A DNA stretch of 9,712 nt, from contig JAHEFN010000069.1 of assembly GCA_024640185.1 (NCBI GenBank), forward strand, positions 1 to 9,712, given 5' to 3'. Position numbers and translations under genes: made by a program. Below, piece after piece: positions 1-6,660 of this stretch (position 1 is the stretch's first letter; each line of letters opens with the position of its first letter). This stretch comes from Gemmatimonadota bacterium. GTDB taxonomy: Bacteria > Gemmatimonadota > Gemmatimonadetes > Gemmatimonadales > GWC2-71-9. A model generated the notes under the pieces. That model was not told where the DNA came from and did not search any database. It worked only from the letters and a program-made list of their open reading frames with translations.

Positions 1-1116
1 TTGCCACACACCATCTGCTACGCGGTGAAGGCCAACGGCAACCTCGCGGTCCTGAAGCTGTTGGCCGACCTCGGTGCCGGGGCCGACATCGTCTCGGGCG
101 GCGAGTTGCTGCGCGCCCTCGCGGCCGGCTTCCCGGCCGACCGCATCGTCTTCAGCGGGGTGGGGAAGACCGACGAGGAGTTGCAGGCGGCGATCAGTGC
201 CGGCGTCGGCCACATCAACGTCGAGTCGCTCGCCGAGTTGCGCCGTCTGGCACTGCTCGCCGACTTGCAGGGTGCCCAGGTGGCGATCGGGATCCGGATC
301 AATCCCGATGTGACCGCCGAGACCCACCCGTACATCAGCACCGGGCAGGGTGGGCTCAAGTTCGGGATCCCCCTCGACCAGTTCGACGAGGTCCTTGCGA
401 TCCTCGACGAGTGCACTGGTCTCACCCTCGATGCCCTGGCGATGCACCTTGGCTCGCAGCTGATGAGACCGTCGCCATGGGTCGATGGCCTCGAGCGACT
501 GCTCGCCGTCCTCGAACGCGCCAGGGATCGTGGCCATGCCCCTGCCGTCCTCGACATCGGTGGTGGCATCGGTATCCGCTATCACGACGAGGAGCCGATG
601 ACCCCGGAGGGCTGGCTGGCGGCCATTCGGGAGACGCTCGTGTCCACCGGCTGCCGGATCCACCTGGAGCCGGGGCGCTACCTGGTGGGACCGGCCGGGG
701 TCATGCTCACGCGGATCGTGCACCGCAAGCACTCCGGCGGACGCGAGATCGCCATCGTCGACGCCGGGATGAACGACCTGCTCCGGCCATCGCTCTACAA
801 GGCCTGGCATGAGATCGTCCCCGTGGACGACCTCGACCAGCCGGCGATCGAGACCGACATCGTCGGCCCCGTCTGTGAGACCGGCGATTTCCTCGGCCTC
901 GGCCGGCCGCTCGCCCCGGTGCCGGCCGGTGGACTGCTCGCCGTGCTGGGCGCGGGGGCCTACGGTTTTGTGATGGCCTCCAACTACAACTCGCGGGCCC
1001 GCCCGGCCGAAGTGGTCATCGCCGGCGGCGCGTGGGCGGTGGCTCGGCCACGAGAACGCCTGACTGACCTGTTCAGAGATGAATCCCTCGATCCCTTCCG
1101 AGACGAGACGACGTGA
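1..1116 (+). CDS. lysA: Diaminopimelate decarboxylase, 5'-truncated by window edge
   Basis: This PLP enzyme decarboxylates meso-diaminopimelate to L-lysine, the last step of lysine synthesis, in the cytoplasm. The reading frame is open from base 1 and 371 residues are visible. The family usually has about 410-430 residues, and its PLP lysine normally lies some 50-60 residues in. Here the YAVKAN motif puts that lysine at visible residue 10, so roughly 40-50 N-terminal residues lie upstream and the TTG at base 1 is probably not the start. Other landmarks are HLGSQ (149-153), the glycine-rich phosphate-binding loop IGGGIG (186-191), EPGR (223-226), the C-terminal-domain CETGD (292-296) whose cysteine contributes to the partner active site, and GAYGFVMASNYNSR (319-332). 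Its stop overlaps the guaA GTG by 4 bases, suggesting co-transcription and translational coupling. Related ornithine or arginine decarboxylases of the same fold are possible, but the CETGD and SNYN motifs favour LysA. Confidence 0.93.
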   Translation: MPHTICYAVKANGNLAVLKLLADLGAGADIVSGGELLRALAAGFPADRIVFSGVGKTDEELQAAISAGVGHINVESLAELRRLALLADLQGAQVAIGIRINPDVTAETHPYISTGQGGLKFGIPLDQFDEVLAILDECTGLTLDALAMHLGSQLMRPSPWVDGLERLLAVLERARDRGHAPAVLDIGGGIGIRYHDEEPMTPEGWLAAIRETLVSTGCRIHLEPGRYLVGPAGVMLTRIVHRKHSGGREIAIVDAGMNDLLRPSLYKAWHEIVPVDDLDQPAIETDIVGPVCETGDFLGLGRPLAPVPAGGLLAVLGAGAYGFVMASNYNSRARPAEVVIAGGAWAVARPRERLTDLFRDESLDPFRDETT

Positions 1117-2663
1117 CGCACCACGACGGTATCCTGATCATCGACTTCGGTTCGCAGTACACCCAGCTGATTGCCCGCCGGGTCCGTGAACAGCGAGTCT
1201 ACTGCGAGATCCATCCCCCCTCGCGTGATCCCGACTGGATCCGGGATTGGAAGCCGAAGGGGATCATCCTCTCCGGCGGCCCCAATTCGGTCTACGGCGA
1301 GGGCGTCCCCACGGCGCAGCCGGAATTGCTCGAGCTTGGCATCCCGATCCTCGGGGTCTGCTACGGGATGCAGTTGTTGGCCCATCTCTCGGGGGGCAGC
1401 GTCGTGTCGTCCTCGCGTCGTGAGTACGGCCGCGCGGACGCCCGGATCGAGGGCGGGACCCTCTTCCACGGCTTCGCCGCGGGAGCGACCACCCCGGTCT
1501 GGATGAGTCACGGCGATCATGTCGACACCGCCCCGCCGCACTGGAACGTGGTGGCGAGCAGCGAGAACTCGCCGATCGCCGCGATGGAACACGCCACGCT
1601 GCCGCTCTTCGGGGTCCAATTCCACCCCGAGGTGGCCCACACCCCCCGTGGTGGTGAGATCCTCGCCAACTTCCTCTTCGGGGTCTGTGGCTGTGAGCCC
1701 GACTGGACGCCGGAGCACTTCGTCGACAGCGAGATCGCCCGGATCCGCGCCCTGGTCGGGGATCGCCGGGTGATCTGCGGCCTCTCCGGTGGTGTCGACT
1801 CGTCGGTGGCGGCGGCGCTGGTGCACCGTGCCATCGGGGACCAGTTGACCTGCATCTTCGTCGACCACGGCCTGCTCCGGCTCAACGAGCGCGAACAGGT
1901 CGAGAGCACCTTCCGGCGGAACCTCGGCATCGACCTGCGGACGGTCGATGCCACGGATGCCTTCCTTGCCGATCTCGCCGGGGTCACCGACCCGGAGGCC
2001 AAGCGCAAGCTGATCGGCCATCGGTTCATCGACGTCTTCGAGCAGGAGGCGAAGCACGTCGGTGATGACGTCGGCTTCCTGGTGCAGGGCACCCTCTATC
2101 CCGACGTGATCGAGTCGATCTCGCCCACCGGGGGGGCTTCGGTGACGATCAAGTCCCATCACAATGTCGGTGGCCTCCCCGAACGGCTCCCGTTCAAGCT
2201 GATCGAACCGCTGCGCGAACTCTTCAAGGACGAGGTGCGCCAGGTCGGTCGTGAGCTGGGGCTGCCGGAGGAGATGGTCGGCCGGCACCCGTTCCCCGGG
2301 CCCGGGCTTGCCATCCGCATTCTCGGCGAGGTGACGCGCGAGCAGTGCGACCTGCTCCGACGGGCCGACGCCATCTACATCGAGGAGATCCGGGCGGCGG
2401 AGCTCTACGACCAGATCTGGCAGGCCTTCGCGGTGTTGCTGCCGATTCGGAGTGTCGGTGTCATGGGGGACTTCCGGAGCTACGACCAGGTGATCGGCCT
2501 CCGCGCCGTGACCTCACGCGACGGGATGACCGCCGACTGGTTCCCGTTCCCACCCGACGTCCTTGCGGTGATCAGCAACCGGATCGCCAACGAGGTGCCC
2601 GGTGTGAACCGGGTGGTCTACGATGTCAGCAGCAAGCCACCCGCCACGATCGAGTGGGAGTGA
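1113..2663 (+). CDS. guaA: GMP synthase (glutamine-hydrolysing)
   Basis: This enzyme converts XMP, ATP and glutamine to GMP in the last step of guanine nucleotide synthesis. The 516 residues match the usual full length. The N-terminal class I glutamine amidotransferase domain (about 7-190) shows GGPNSV (55-60), the nucleophile Cys83 in GVCYGMQ, and the other triad residues His171 and Glu173 in FHPEV. The ATP-pyrophosphatase domain follows, with the PP-loop SGGVDS at 225-230 and a FVDHGLLR stretch at 249-256. The C-terminal dimerisation domain (about 392-516) has HPFPGPGLAIR (392-402) and ends with the typical KPPATIEWE. The GTG start is chosen because it gives the canonical N-terminus leading into ILIIDFGSQYTQLI and overlaps the lysA stop as GTGA. 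No strong Shine-Dalgarno sequence is visible, consistent with coupling to lysA. The pairing with lysA looks like simple operon packing rather than a shared pathway. Confidence 0.98.
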   Translation: MTHHDGILIIDFGSQYTQLIARRVREQRVYCEIHPPSRDPDWIRDWKPKGIILSGGPNSVYGEGVPTAQPELLELGIPILGVCYGMQLLAHLSGGSVVSSSRREYGRADARIEGGTLFHGFAAGATTPVWMSHGDHVDTAPPHWNVVASSENSPIAAMEHATLPLFGVQFHPEVAHTPRGGEILANFLFGVCGCEPDWTPEHFVDSEIARIRALVGDRRVICGLSGGVDSSVAAALVHRAIGDQLTCIFVDHGLLRLNEREQVESTFRRNLGIDLRTVDATDAFLADLAGVTDPEAKRKLIGHRFIDVFEQEAKHVGDDVGFLVQGTLYPDVIESISPTGGASVTIKSHHNVGGLPERLPFKLIEPLRELFKDEVRQVGRELGLPEEMVGRHPFPGPGLAIRILGEVTREQCDLLRRADAIYIEEIRAAELYDQIWQAFAVLLPIRSVGVMGDFRSYDQVIGLRAVTSRDGMTADWFPFPPDVLAVISNRIANEVPGVNRVVYDVSSKPPATIEWE

Positions 2664-2667
2664 CGCG

Positions 2668-3153
2668 TCAGTGGTCGAGGCTGTCGAGGACGTCGAGGAC
2701 ATCCTCGACGGTCGTGGCCTGCTCGAGTCGGCGGGTGACGGCGGGCTGACGGGCGAGCTGGGCGAGTCGCCCGAGGGCCGGCAGGTACTGGTTGCTCACT
2801 TCGACCGGTGGGGCCACGATCAGGAAGACATGCCGGATCGGTTCCTGGTTGGCGGTATCCCAGACCATGGGCGTCTTCAGGCGAGCGTAGGCCATCCGGA
2901 CCCGCGGCGTCACCAGGGACCGGCAATGGGGGATCGCCACGCCCCGACCGACCCCGGTCGACCCCAGAATTTCCCGCCGGTTGAGGAGTCGGAGCAGGGT
3001 GACCCTCGGCCGATCGGCGATGCCGAGCAGCCCGACCATGGCGTCGAGGACGTCCTCACGACGGGTGACCTCGATGTCGAGGCCGATCGAGGCGGCAGAG
3101 AAGTAGGCGGCGAGTTCCACGGGGCGAACGGTAACCGTGACCCGGGATCCCAT
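2668..3153 (-). CDS. PTS EIIA-Ntr (PtsN)-like phosphocarrier protein
   Basis: The product is 161 residues long and belongs to the PTS EIIA type 2 / PtsN fold. The phosphorylatable histidine is His76 in GVGRGVAIPHCR (67-78), the family's signature. The upstream segment with LLNRREILGSTG (56-67) and the downstream VFLIVAPPVEVSNQYLPAL region (109-127) also fit. In known relatives, phosphate comes from HPr or NPr and the protein acts as a regulator or sugar-transport component. No IIB, IIC, HPr or EI gene is in this window, so a regulatory role is more likely than sugar uptake (inference). The frame stays open far upstream into dusB antisense. ATG 3153 was chosen because EIIA homology begins just after it; a TTG immediately before it is an alternative. 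The stop lies 4 bases from the guaA stop (convergent), and the start is divergent from dusB across about 57 bases. Confidence 0.88.
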   Translation of the reverse strand: MGSRVTVTVRPVELAAYFSAASIGLDIEVTRREDVLDAMVGLLGIADRPRVTLLRLLNRREILGSTGVGRGVAIPHCRSLVTPRVRMAYARLKTPMVWDTANQEPIRHVFLIVAPPVEVSNQYLPALGRLAQLARQPAVTRRLEQATTVEDVLDVLDSLDH

Positions 3154-3198
3154 CAACCGAAGCCGAGGGGCCCGCTCCCATCGGTGGCACCGGGTCCA

Positions 3199-3204
3199 TA
3201 GATT
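3199..3204 (+). promoter_or_regulatory. Possible -10 element for a leaderless dusB transcript
   Basis: The hexamer TAGATT fits the TANNNT pattern and ends 6 bases before the dusB ATG. No Shine-Dalgarno-like purine run lies in the 20 bases upstream of that ATG; the intervening bases are CCCCTC. This arrangement, a -10 box directly in front of the start codon, is what leaderless genes show in several high-GC phyla. No clear -35 box was found. This is a pattern match only. Confidence 0.3.
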
Positions 3205-3210
3205 CCCCTC

Positions 3211-4200
3211 ATGACCTTCCCCTATCGCACCGGATCGGCCTTCCCGCTCTTCCTGGCTCCCATGGCTGGCGTGTCGGAGCCACCCTTCCGCCGGCTCTGC
3301 CGTCGGATGGGAGCCGACGTGGTGATCACCGAGTTCCTCAATTCGGAGGGGATTCGCCGCCGGATCGACCGGGTGCTGGAGGGCGCGGAGTTCGATGAGG
3401 TCGAGCGACCGATCGGGATCCAGATCTACGGCAGCGACCCCGAGGCGATGGCCCAGGCCACGGCCCTGGTGACCGAGCACTACCAGCCCGACTTTGTCGA
3501 CATCAATTTCGGCTGTCCGGTCAAGAAGGTCGTCAGGCGCAACGGCGGCAGCGGCTGCCTCCGAGAGATGGACCTGGTCGAGACGATCATCCGGCGTGCC
3601 GTCGCCGCGACCCACCTGCCGGTGACCGTCAAGACCCGCTCCGGTTGGTCGGATGAGTCCCGGGATCCGGTGTCGATTGCCCTCAGGATGCAGGATGCCG
3701 GGGCGACGGCCTTCACCCTGCACGCCCGGACCCGATCGCAGATGTTCAGCGGCCGGGCCAATTGGGATGAGATCGCCAAGGTGGTCGAGGCCCTCGACGT
3801 GCCGGTCATCGGCAACGGCGACATCGAAACCGCCGACGACGTCATCCGGATGCGCGCCCATACCGGCTGCGCCGGGGTGATGGTCGGTCGGGGGTCGTTC
3901 GGCAACCCGTGGATCTTCCGCGATGCGCGGGCGCTGCTCGACGGTGTGGCGCGCCCGGAACCGCCCACACCGGGCGAACGATTTGCGGTCGCGCTCGATC
4001 ACGCCCGACTCGCCGTCGAATTGCAATCCGATGACCGCAAGACGATCATCGAGTTCCGCAAGCACTTCGGCTGGTACACCCGGGGCCTCCATGGTGCGAC
4101 GGCGCTCCGCGGGCAGCTCTTTCAGGTCGAATCAATGGCCGAGGTCGAGCGGATCTTCGCGGACTACCTCTCGCAGATCCCGGTGGACGTCGCCGCGTGA
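3211..4200 (+). CDS. dusB: tRNA-dihydrouridine synthase (DusB-like)
   Basis: This flavoenzyme reduces specific uridines in tRNA to dihydrouridine using FMN and NADPH. The 329-residue length is typical. The N-terminal FMN-binding TIM barrel begins with FLAPMAGVSEPPFRRLC (14-30). The signature DINFGCPVKKVVR (97-109) carries Asn99 and the proposed catalytic Cys102. VKTRSGW (140-146) holds the phosphate- and FMN-contacting Lys141 and Arg143, followed by HARTRSQMFSG (171-181), GNGDI (201-205) and VMVGRGSFGNPW (223-234). A C-terminal helical tRNA-binding domain fills the rest (about 245-325) and includes FRKHFGWYTRG. The NFGCP variant of the signature and the overall length favour the DusB subfamily over DusA or DusC, but subfamily assignment by eye is less certain than the family. 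The stop overlaps the larB GTG by 4 bases. Confidence 0.95.
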   Translation: MTFPYRTGSAFPLFLAPMAGVSEPPFRRLCRRMGADVVITEFLNSEGIRRRIDRVLEGAEFDEVERPIGIQIYGSDPEAMAQATALVTEHYQPDFVDINFGCPVKKVVRRNGGSGCLREMDLVETIIRRAVAATHLPVTVKTRSGWSDESRDPVSIALRMQDAGATAFTLHARTRSQMFSGRANWDEIAKVVEALDVPVIGNGDIETADDVIRMRAHTGCAGVMVGRGSFGNPWIFRDARALLDGVARPEPPTPGERFAVALDHARLAVELQSDDRKTIIEFRKHFGWYTRGLHGATALRGQLFQVESMAEVERIFADYLSQIPVDVAA

Positions 4201-4970
4201 ACCCCACCGCACTGCGGGCGATCCTCGATGCGGTCTCCCGTGGCGAGCAGTCGGTCGACGAGGCGCTCCGGCGCCTCGCGCACTTTCCGGCGGAATCGCT
4301 CGACTTCGCGACCATCGATCACCAGCGGGCACTCCGTCAGGGTCGCCCCGAGGTGATCTACGCCGAGGGGAAGAGCCTCGAGCAGGTGACCGCGATCGCC
4401 GCCAGGATGGTTGCCAGCGGGGCAGGGTTCCTTGCCACTCGGACCACGGCTGAGCAGCGGCACGCGCTGGGTGGACTCGACCCGAGCGTCCGCCTTCGGG
4501 ACGCCGCTCGCGTGGCATGGCTCCCGGCGCCCGGTGCCCCGGTGCCCAACGCCGATGCGCCATCGGTGTTGGTGGTGGCCGCGGGCACCAGCGACCTCCC
4601 TGTCGCTGACGAGGCGGTCGTCACCCTTGAGGCCTATGGGCGTCGAGTCGAGCGACTCGCCGATGTCGGTGTCGCCGGCTTGCACCGGCTGCTGGCGGCC
4701 GAGGAGCGCCTCCGGGCCGCGACGGTGGTGATTGTCGTGGCGGGGATGGAGGGAGCCCTGGCCTCGGTGGTGGGCGGTCTGGTGGCTTCGCCGGTCATCG
4801 CGGTGCCGACCTCCGTCGGGTATGGGGCATCCTTCGGGGGGCTGGCGGCGCTGCTGGCGATGCTCAATGCCTGTGCGGCGGGGATCACGGTGACCAATAT
4901 CGACAACGGCTTCGGTGCGGCGGTGGCGGCCGACCGCCTGTTGGCGGCACTCGAGCGAGGGGGAGACTGA
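4197..4970 (+). CDS. larB: Pyridinium-3,5-biscarboxylic acid mononucleotide synthase LarB
   Basis: LarB belongs to the AIR carboxylase (PurE-like) superfamily. In characterised members it carboxylates the pyridinium ring of nicotinic acid adenine dinucleotide and cleaves it to the biscarboxylated mononucleotide. This is the first step toward the nickel-pincer nucleotide cofactor of lactate racemase and related enzymes. The 257 residues match family length. Motifs seen are GRPEVIYAEGKS (49-60), VLVVAAGTSDLPVADEA (124-140), VVAGMEGALASVVGGLV (180-196), IAVPTSVGYGASFGG (201-215), and MLNACAAGITVTNIDNGFGAA (222-242). Cys226 in that last block is a candidate for the family's covalent-catalysis cysteine. 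The PurE-like domain is about 120-250, preceded by a LarB-specific N-terminal region. The GTG start overlaps the dusB stop, and the stop overlaps the corA ATG by one base. LarC and LarE, the partners, are not in this window. Confidence 0.92.
   Translation: MNPTALRAILDAVSRGEQSVDEALRRLAHFPAESLDFATIDHQRALRQGRPEVIYAEGKSLEQVTAIAARMVASGAGFLATRTTAEQRHALGGLDPSVRLRDAARVAWLPAPGAPVPNADAPSVLVVAAGTSDLPVADEAVVTLEAYGRRVERLADVGVAGLHRLLAAEERLRAATVVIVVAGMEGALASVVGGLVASPVIAVPTSVGYGASFGGLAALLAMLNACAAGITVTNIDNGFGAAVAADRLLAALERGGD
4957..4965 (+). promoter_or_regulatory. Ribosome binding site for corA
   Basis: The purine run GAGGGGGAG lies inside the last larB codons, with its AGGGGG core 6 bases before the corA ATG at 4970. 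It fixes the corA start and shows that corA has its own strong initiation signal in addition to the TGATG stop-start overlap with larB. Confidence 0.75.
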
Positions 4971-5875
4971 TGCGGCACGTCGTAGTGGACCGCGAGGGGC
5001 GACGTTGGATTGACTTCGTGACCTCCACCAGGGAGGAACTCGAGGAGCTGGCGGTGGAATTCGACCTCCCGCCGACAGTGATCGAGGACATCCTCGATCC
5101 CGAGCACCTCCCCAAGTTTGAGCGGCTGGGCGACGCCACCTACATCATCCTCCGGGCCCGTGATCACGCCGCCCTGGACGATGCCGGCACGGTCCAGGAG
5201 CTGACCCGGAAACTGGCGATCTTCCAACGGGGCAACGTGCTCCTCTCCTTCCATCGATTCGACCTCTCCGAGTTCCAGGCGGTACGCGAGCGGTTTCGTG
5301 AGCCCGGCGCACCGGGCACCACCTCGCTCACCGCGGTCCTGGTCGCCTTGATCAACACCACCCTCGACTCGTTCGACAAGCCGTTGCAGGAGGCCGAGCG
5401 CACCTTGGAGGAGTTCGAGGATGGCATCTTCGACGAGGACATTCCCGCTCCAACCCTGCGCGAGGCCTTCTACCTCAAGCGACGGGTGTCGCTCGCCAGG
5501 CGGATCCTCTGGCAGACGAGTCAGGTCCTCCACAAGCTGGTCCCTCAGGCCGAACGCGCCGAGCCGCTCTACCAAGACATGCGAGAGTCTGCCGACGCCT
5601 ACCTCTTCTGGACCGAGCAGCTCCTCGACGAGGTCAACCAATTGCTGCAGATCCACCTCGGGGTGTCGTCGCATCGCACCAACGAGGTGATGCGGGTGCT
5701 GACGATCTTCTCGGTCTTCTTCCTGCCGCTGACCTTCATCGCCGGCATCTACGGGATGAACTTCGCGCACATGCCCGAGCTCGCCAGTCCCTATGGCTAT
5801 CCGGTTGCCCTCGGTGCCATGCTGCTGCTCGGCGTCGGGATCTTCATCTGGTTCAAGCGGCGGGGATGGCTGTGA
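4970..5875 (+). CDS. corA: CorA-family divalent metal ion channel
   Basis: CorA proteins are pentameric inner-membrane channels taking up Mg2+, and in some cases Co2+ or Ni2+. The 301 residues match the shorter CorA branch. The cytoplasmic alpha/beta funnel domain (about 1-125) is followed by long acidic and basic helices (about 128-240) forming the stalk. Transmembrane helix 1 spans about 243-261 and ends in the signature YGMNF, with the Gly-Met-Asn selectivity motif at 262-264. A short periplasmic loop with MPELASPYGY follows, then helix 2 (about 277-295) and a basic tail FKRRGWL. The ATG is preceded by a strong ribosome binding site and overlaps the larB stop as TGATG. Ion specificity cannot be read from the sequence. 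Being coupled to a nickel-cofactor gene makes metal supply to that pathway a reasonable but unproven idea. Confidence 0.95.
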   Translation: MRHVVVDREGRRWIDFVTSTREELEELAVEFDLPPTVIEDILDPEHLPKFERLGDATYIILRARDHAALDDAGTVQELTRKLAIFQRGNVLLSFHRFDLSEFQAVRERFREPGAPGTTSLTAVLVALINTTLDSFDKPLQEAERTLEEFEDGIFDEDIPAPTLREAFYLKRRVSLARRILWQTSQVLHKLVPQAERAEPLYQDMRESADAYLFWTEQLLDEVNQLLQIHLGVSSHRTNEVMRVLTIFSVFFLPLTFIAGIYGMNFAHMPELASPYGYPVALGAMLLLGVGIFIWFKRRGWL

Positions 5876-5900
5876 GGCAGCGGGTCGGGTGAAGGCGGGC

Positions 5901-6426
5901 TCAGCTGCCCCCCTTCGCCACCACCTCCGCGACGGTCCTGAGGTTTTCTGCCACCTGCCCGAGCACGGCGTCACATCCCACGATCGCATGTCGCCTGCGG
6001 AGCCATTCCGGGTCGTTGTACCCGACCATGACCATGCGATCTTCTTCCCAGACCAGCAGCTTTTGCGGCAGGTCGATCCCGGCCCGGGGGGGCACATGCC
6101 ATCACTTGGCTGCCGATCTGTGGGTTGCCGAAGAGCACCATGGTGTTGGGGGTGATGGTGCGACCGAACTGGGCCGCGGCTGCGCTGTGGTCCATCACCC
6201 GCATGACGAAGAGGCCACGGGCCTTCACGGCCCCCTCCACGCGGGCCACCGTCGTGGCGAAGTCGGCGTTGCTGCGATAGAGTACCATCCCGGAGCGGCT
6301 CTCGATCTCTTGGGCGTGCAAGGCGGCGGGCCGGACGAGGAGCGGTGATGCGGTGAGGCAGGCTCCCACGGCCATCGTGATGGCGGCAGCACGGATGGCC
6401 TCACGACGCTCTTGGCGTGTGCTCAT
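5901..6426 (-). pseudogene. Exported DUF302 protein, frame broken at a G7 run
   Basis: The gene reads from ATG 6426 on the minus strand with a signal peptide: basic residues 3-12, a hydrophobic stretch (about 13-35) and a likely cleavage after LHA (36-38). The DUF302 domain follows, including VMRVMDHSAAA (75-85, conserved His80) and MVLFGNPQIGSQVM (96-109). Directly after this the frame runs into unrelated sequence. The expected domain end, GIDLPQKLLVWEED followed by VGYNDPEWLRRRH, lies in the next frame and ends at the stop 5901-5903. The switch falls at seven G's at 6086-6092 (C's on the coding strand). Removing one base restores a continuous product of about 174 residues. DUF302 proteins are small, often exported, and of poorly known function. 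The gene is either a genuine pseudogene or intact with a homopolymer sequencing error; the excellent conservation on both sides favours an error or a very recent mutation. It converges with corA, 25 bases apart. Confidence 0.85.
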
Positions 6427-6433
6427 GTGGTAT

Positions 6434-6438
6434 TCCCT
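6434..6438 (-). promoter_or_regulatory. Ribosome binding site for the DUF302 gene
   Basis: On the minus strand AGGGA lies 7 bases upstream of ATG 6426. This supports that ATG, which also begins a proper signal peptide, over the in-frame upstream ATGs. Confidence 0.7.
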
Positions 6439-6613
6439 GGCTGATGTGGGCTGCTGTCTGGTGTCTGGGAGCAGTACGTGGACATGACCGCGCGGATTCA
6501 CGATCAACGGTCAACCGCCGCTGCCCGGGGCCACCGGAGGGGAGGCGGCGCGAGCCGCTCCGACCGATTGGCCTTCCGCGGAGTGACGCGCACCGTGGAT
6601 GCCGGGTCGGTAG

Positions 6614-6637
6614 GGCGTCGGCGTCGGCGTCGGCCTC
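6614..6637 (+). repeat. Four tandem GGCGTC-like hexamers upstream of a lipoprotein gene
   Basis: Three exact copies of GGCGTC are followed by one GGCCTC, ending 23 bases before the ATG at 6661. It lies in the 234-base divergent gap between the DUF302 gene and the propeller lipoprotein gene. I found no convincing promoter in that gap. Copy-number change here would alter spacing to the start but not a reading frame. Confidence 0.6.
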
Positions 6638-6660
6638 GGCCCCATCCCCGGATCAGGATC

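Noticed and set aside
984..2288. 434-codon open frame on the minus strand opposite lysA and guaA
   Set aside because: It is antisense to two clear conserved genes, has no recognisable motif and is rich in Asp/Arg/Gly, as expected from GC-rich codon shadows.
3154..4092. Upstream extension of the EIIA-like frame through the dusB antisense strand
   Set aside because: It lies wholly opposite dusB and shows no domain; EIIA homology starts only near 3153.
5876..5909. GGCAGC...GCTGCC inverted repeat between corA and the DUF302 gene as a bidirectional terminator
   Set aside because: It has only six pairs around a 22-base loop, overlaps the DUF302 stop and last codons, and lacks a T-tract.
4634..6097. 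487-codon open frame on the minus strand opposite larB and corA
   Set aside because: Only its first codons coincide with the DUF302 C-terminal region in another frame; the rest is a shadow of larB and corA.
6478..6660. N-terminal extension of the propeller lipoprotein from GTG 6478
   Set aside because: The 61 added residues are arginine-rich and would bury a correct lipoprotein signal peptide starting at 6661.
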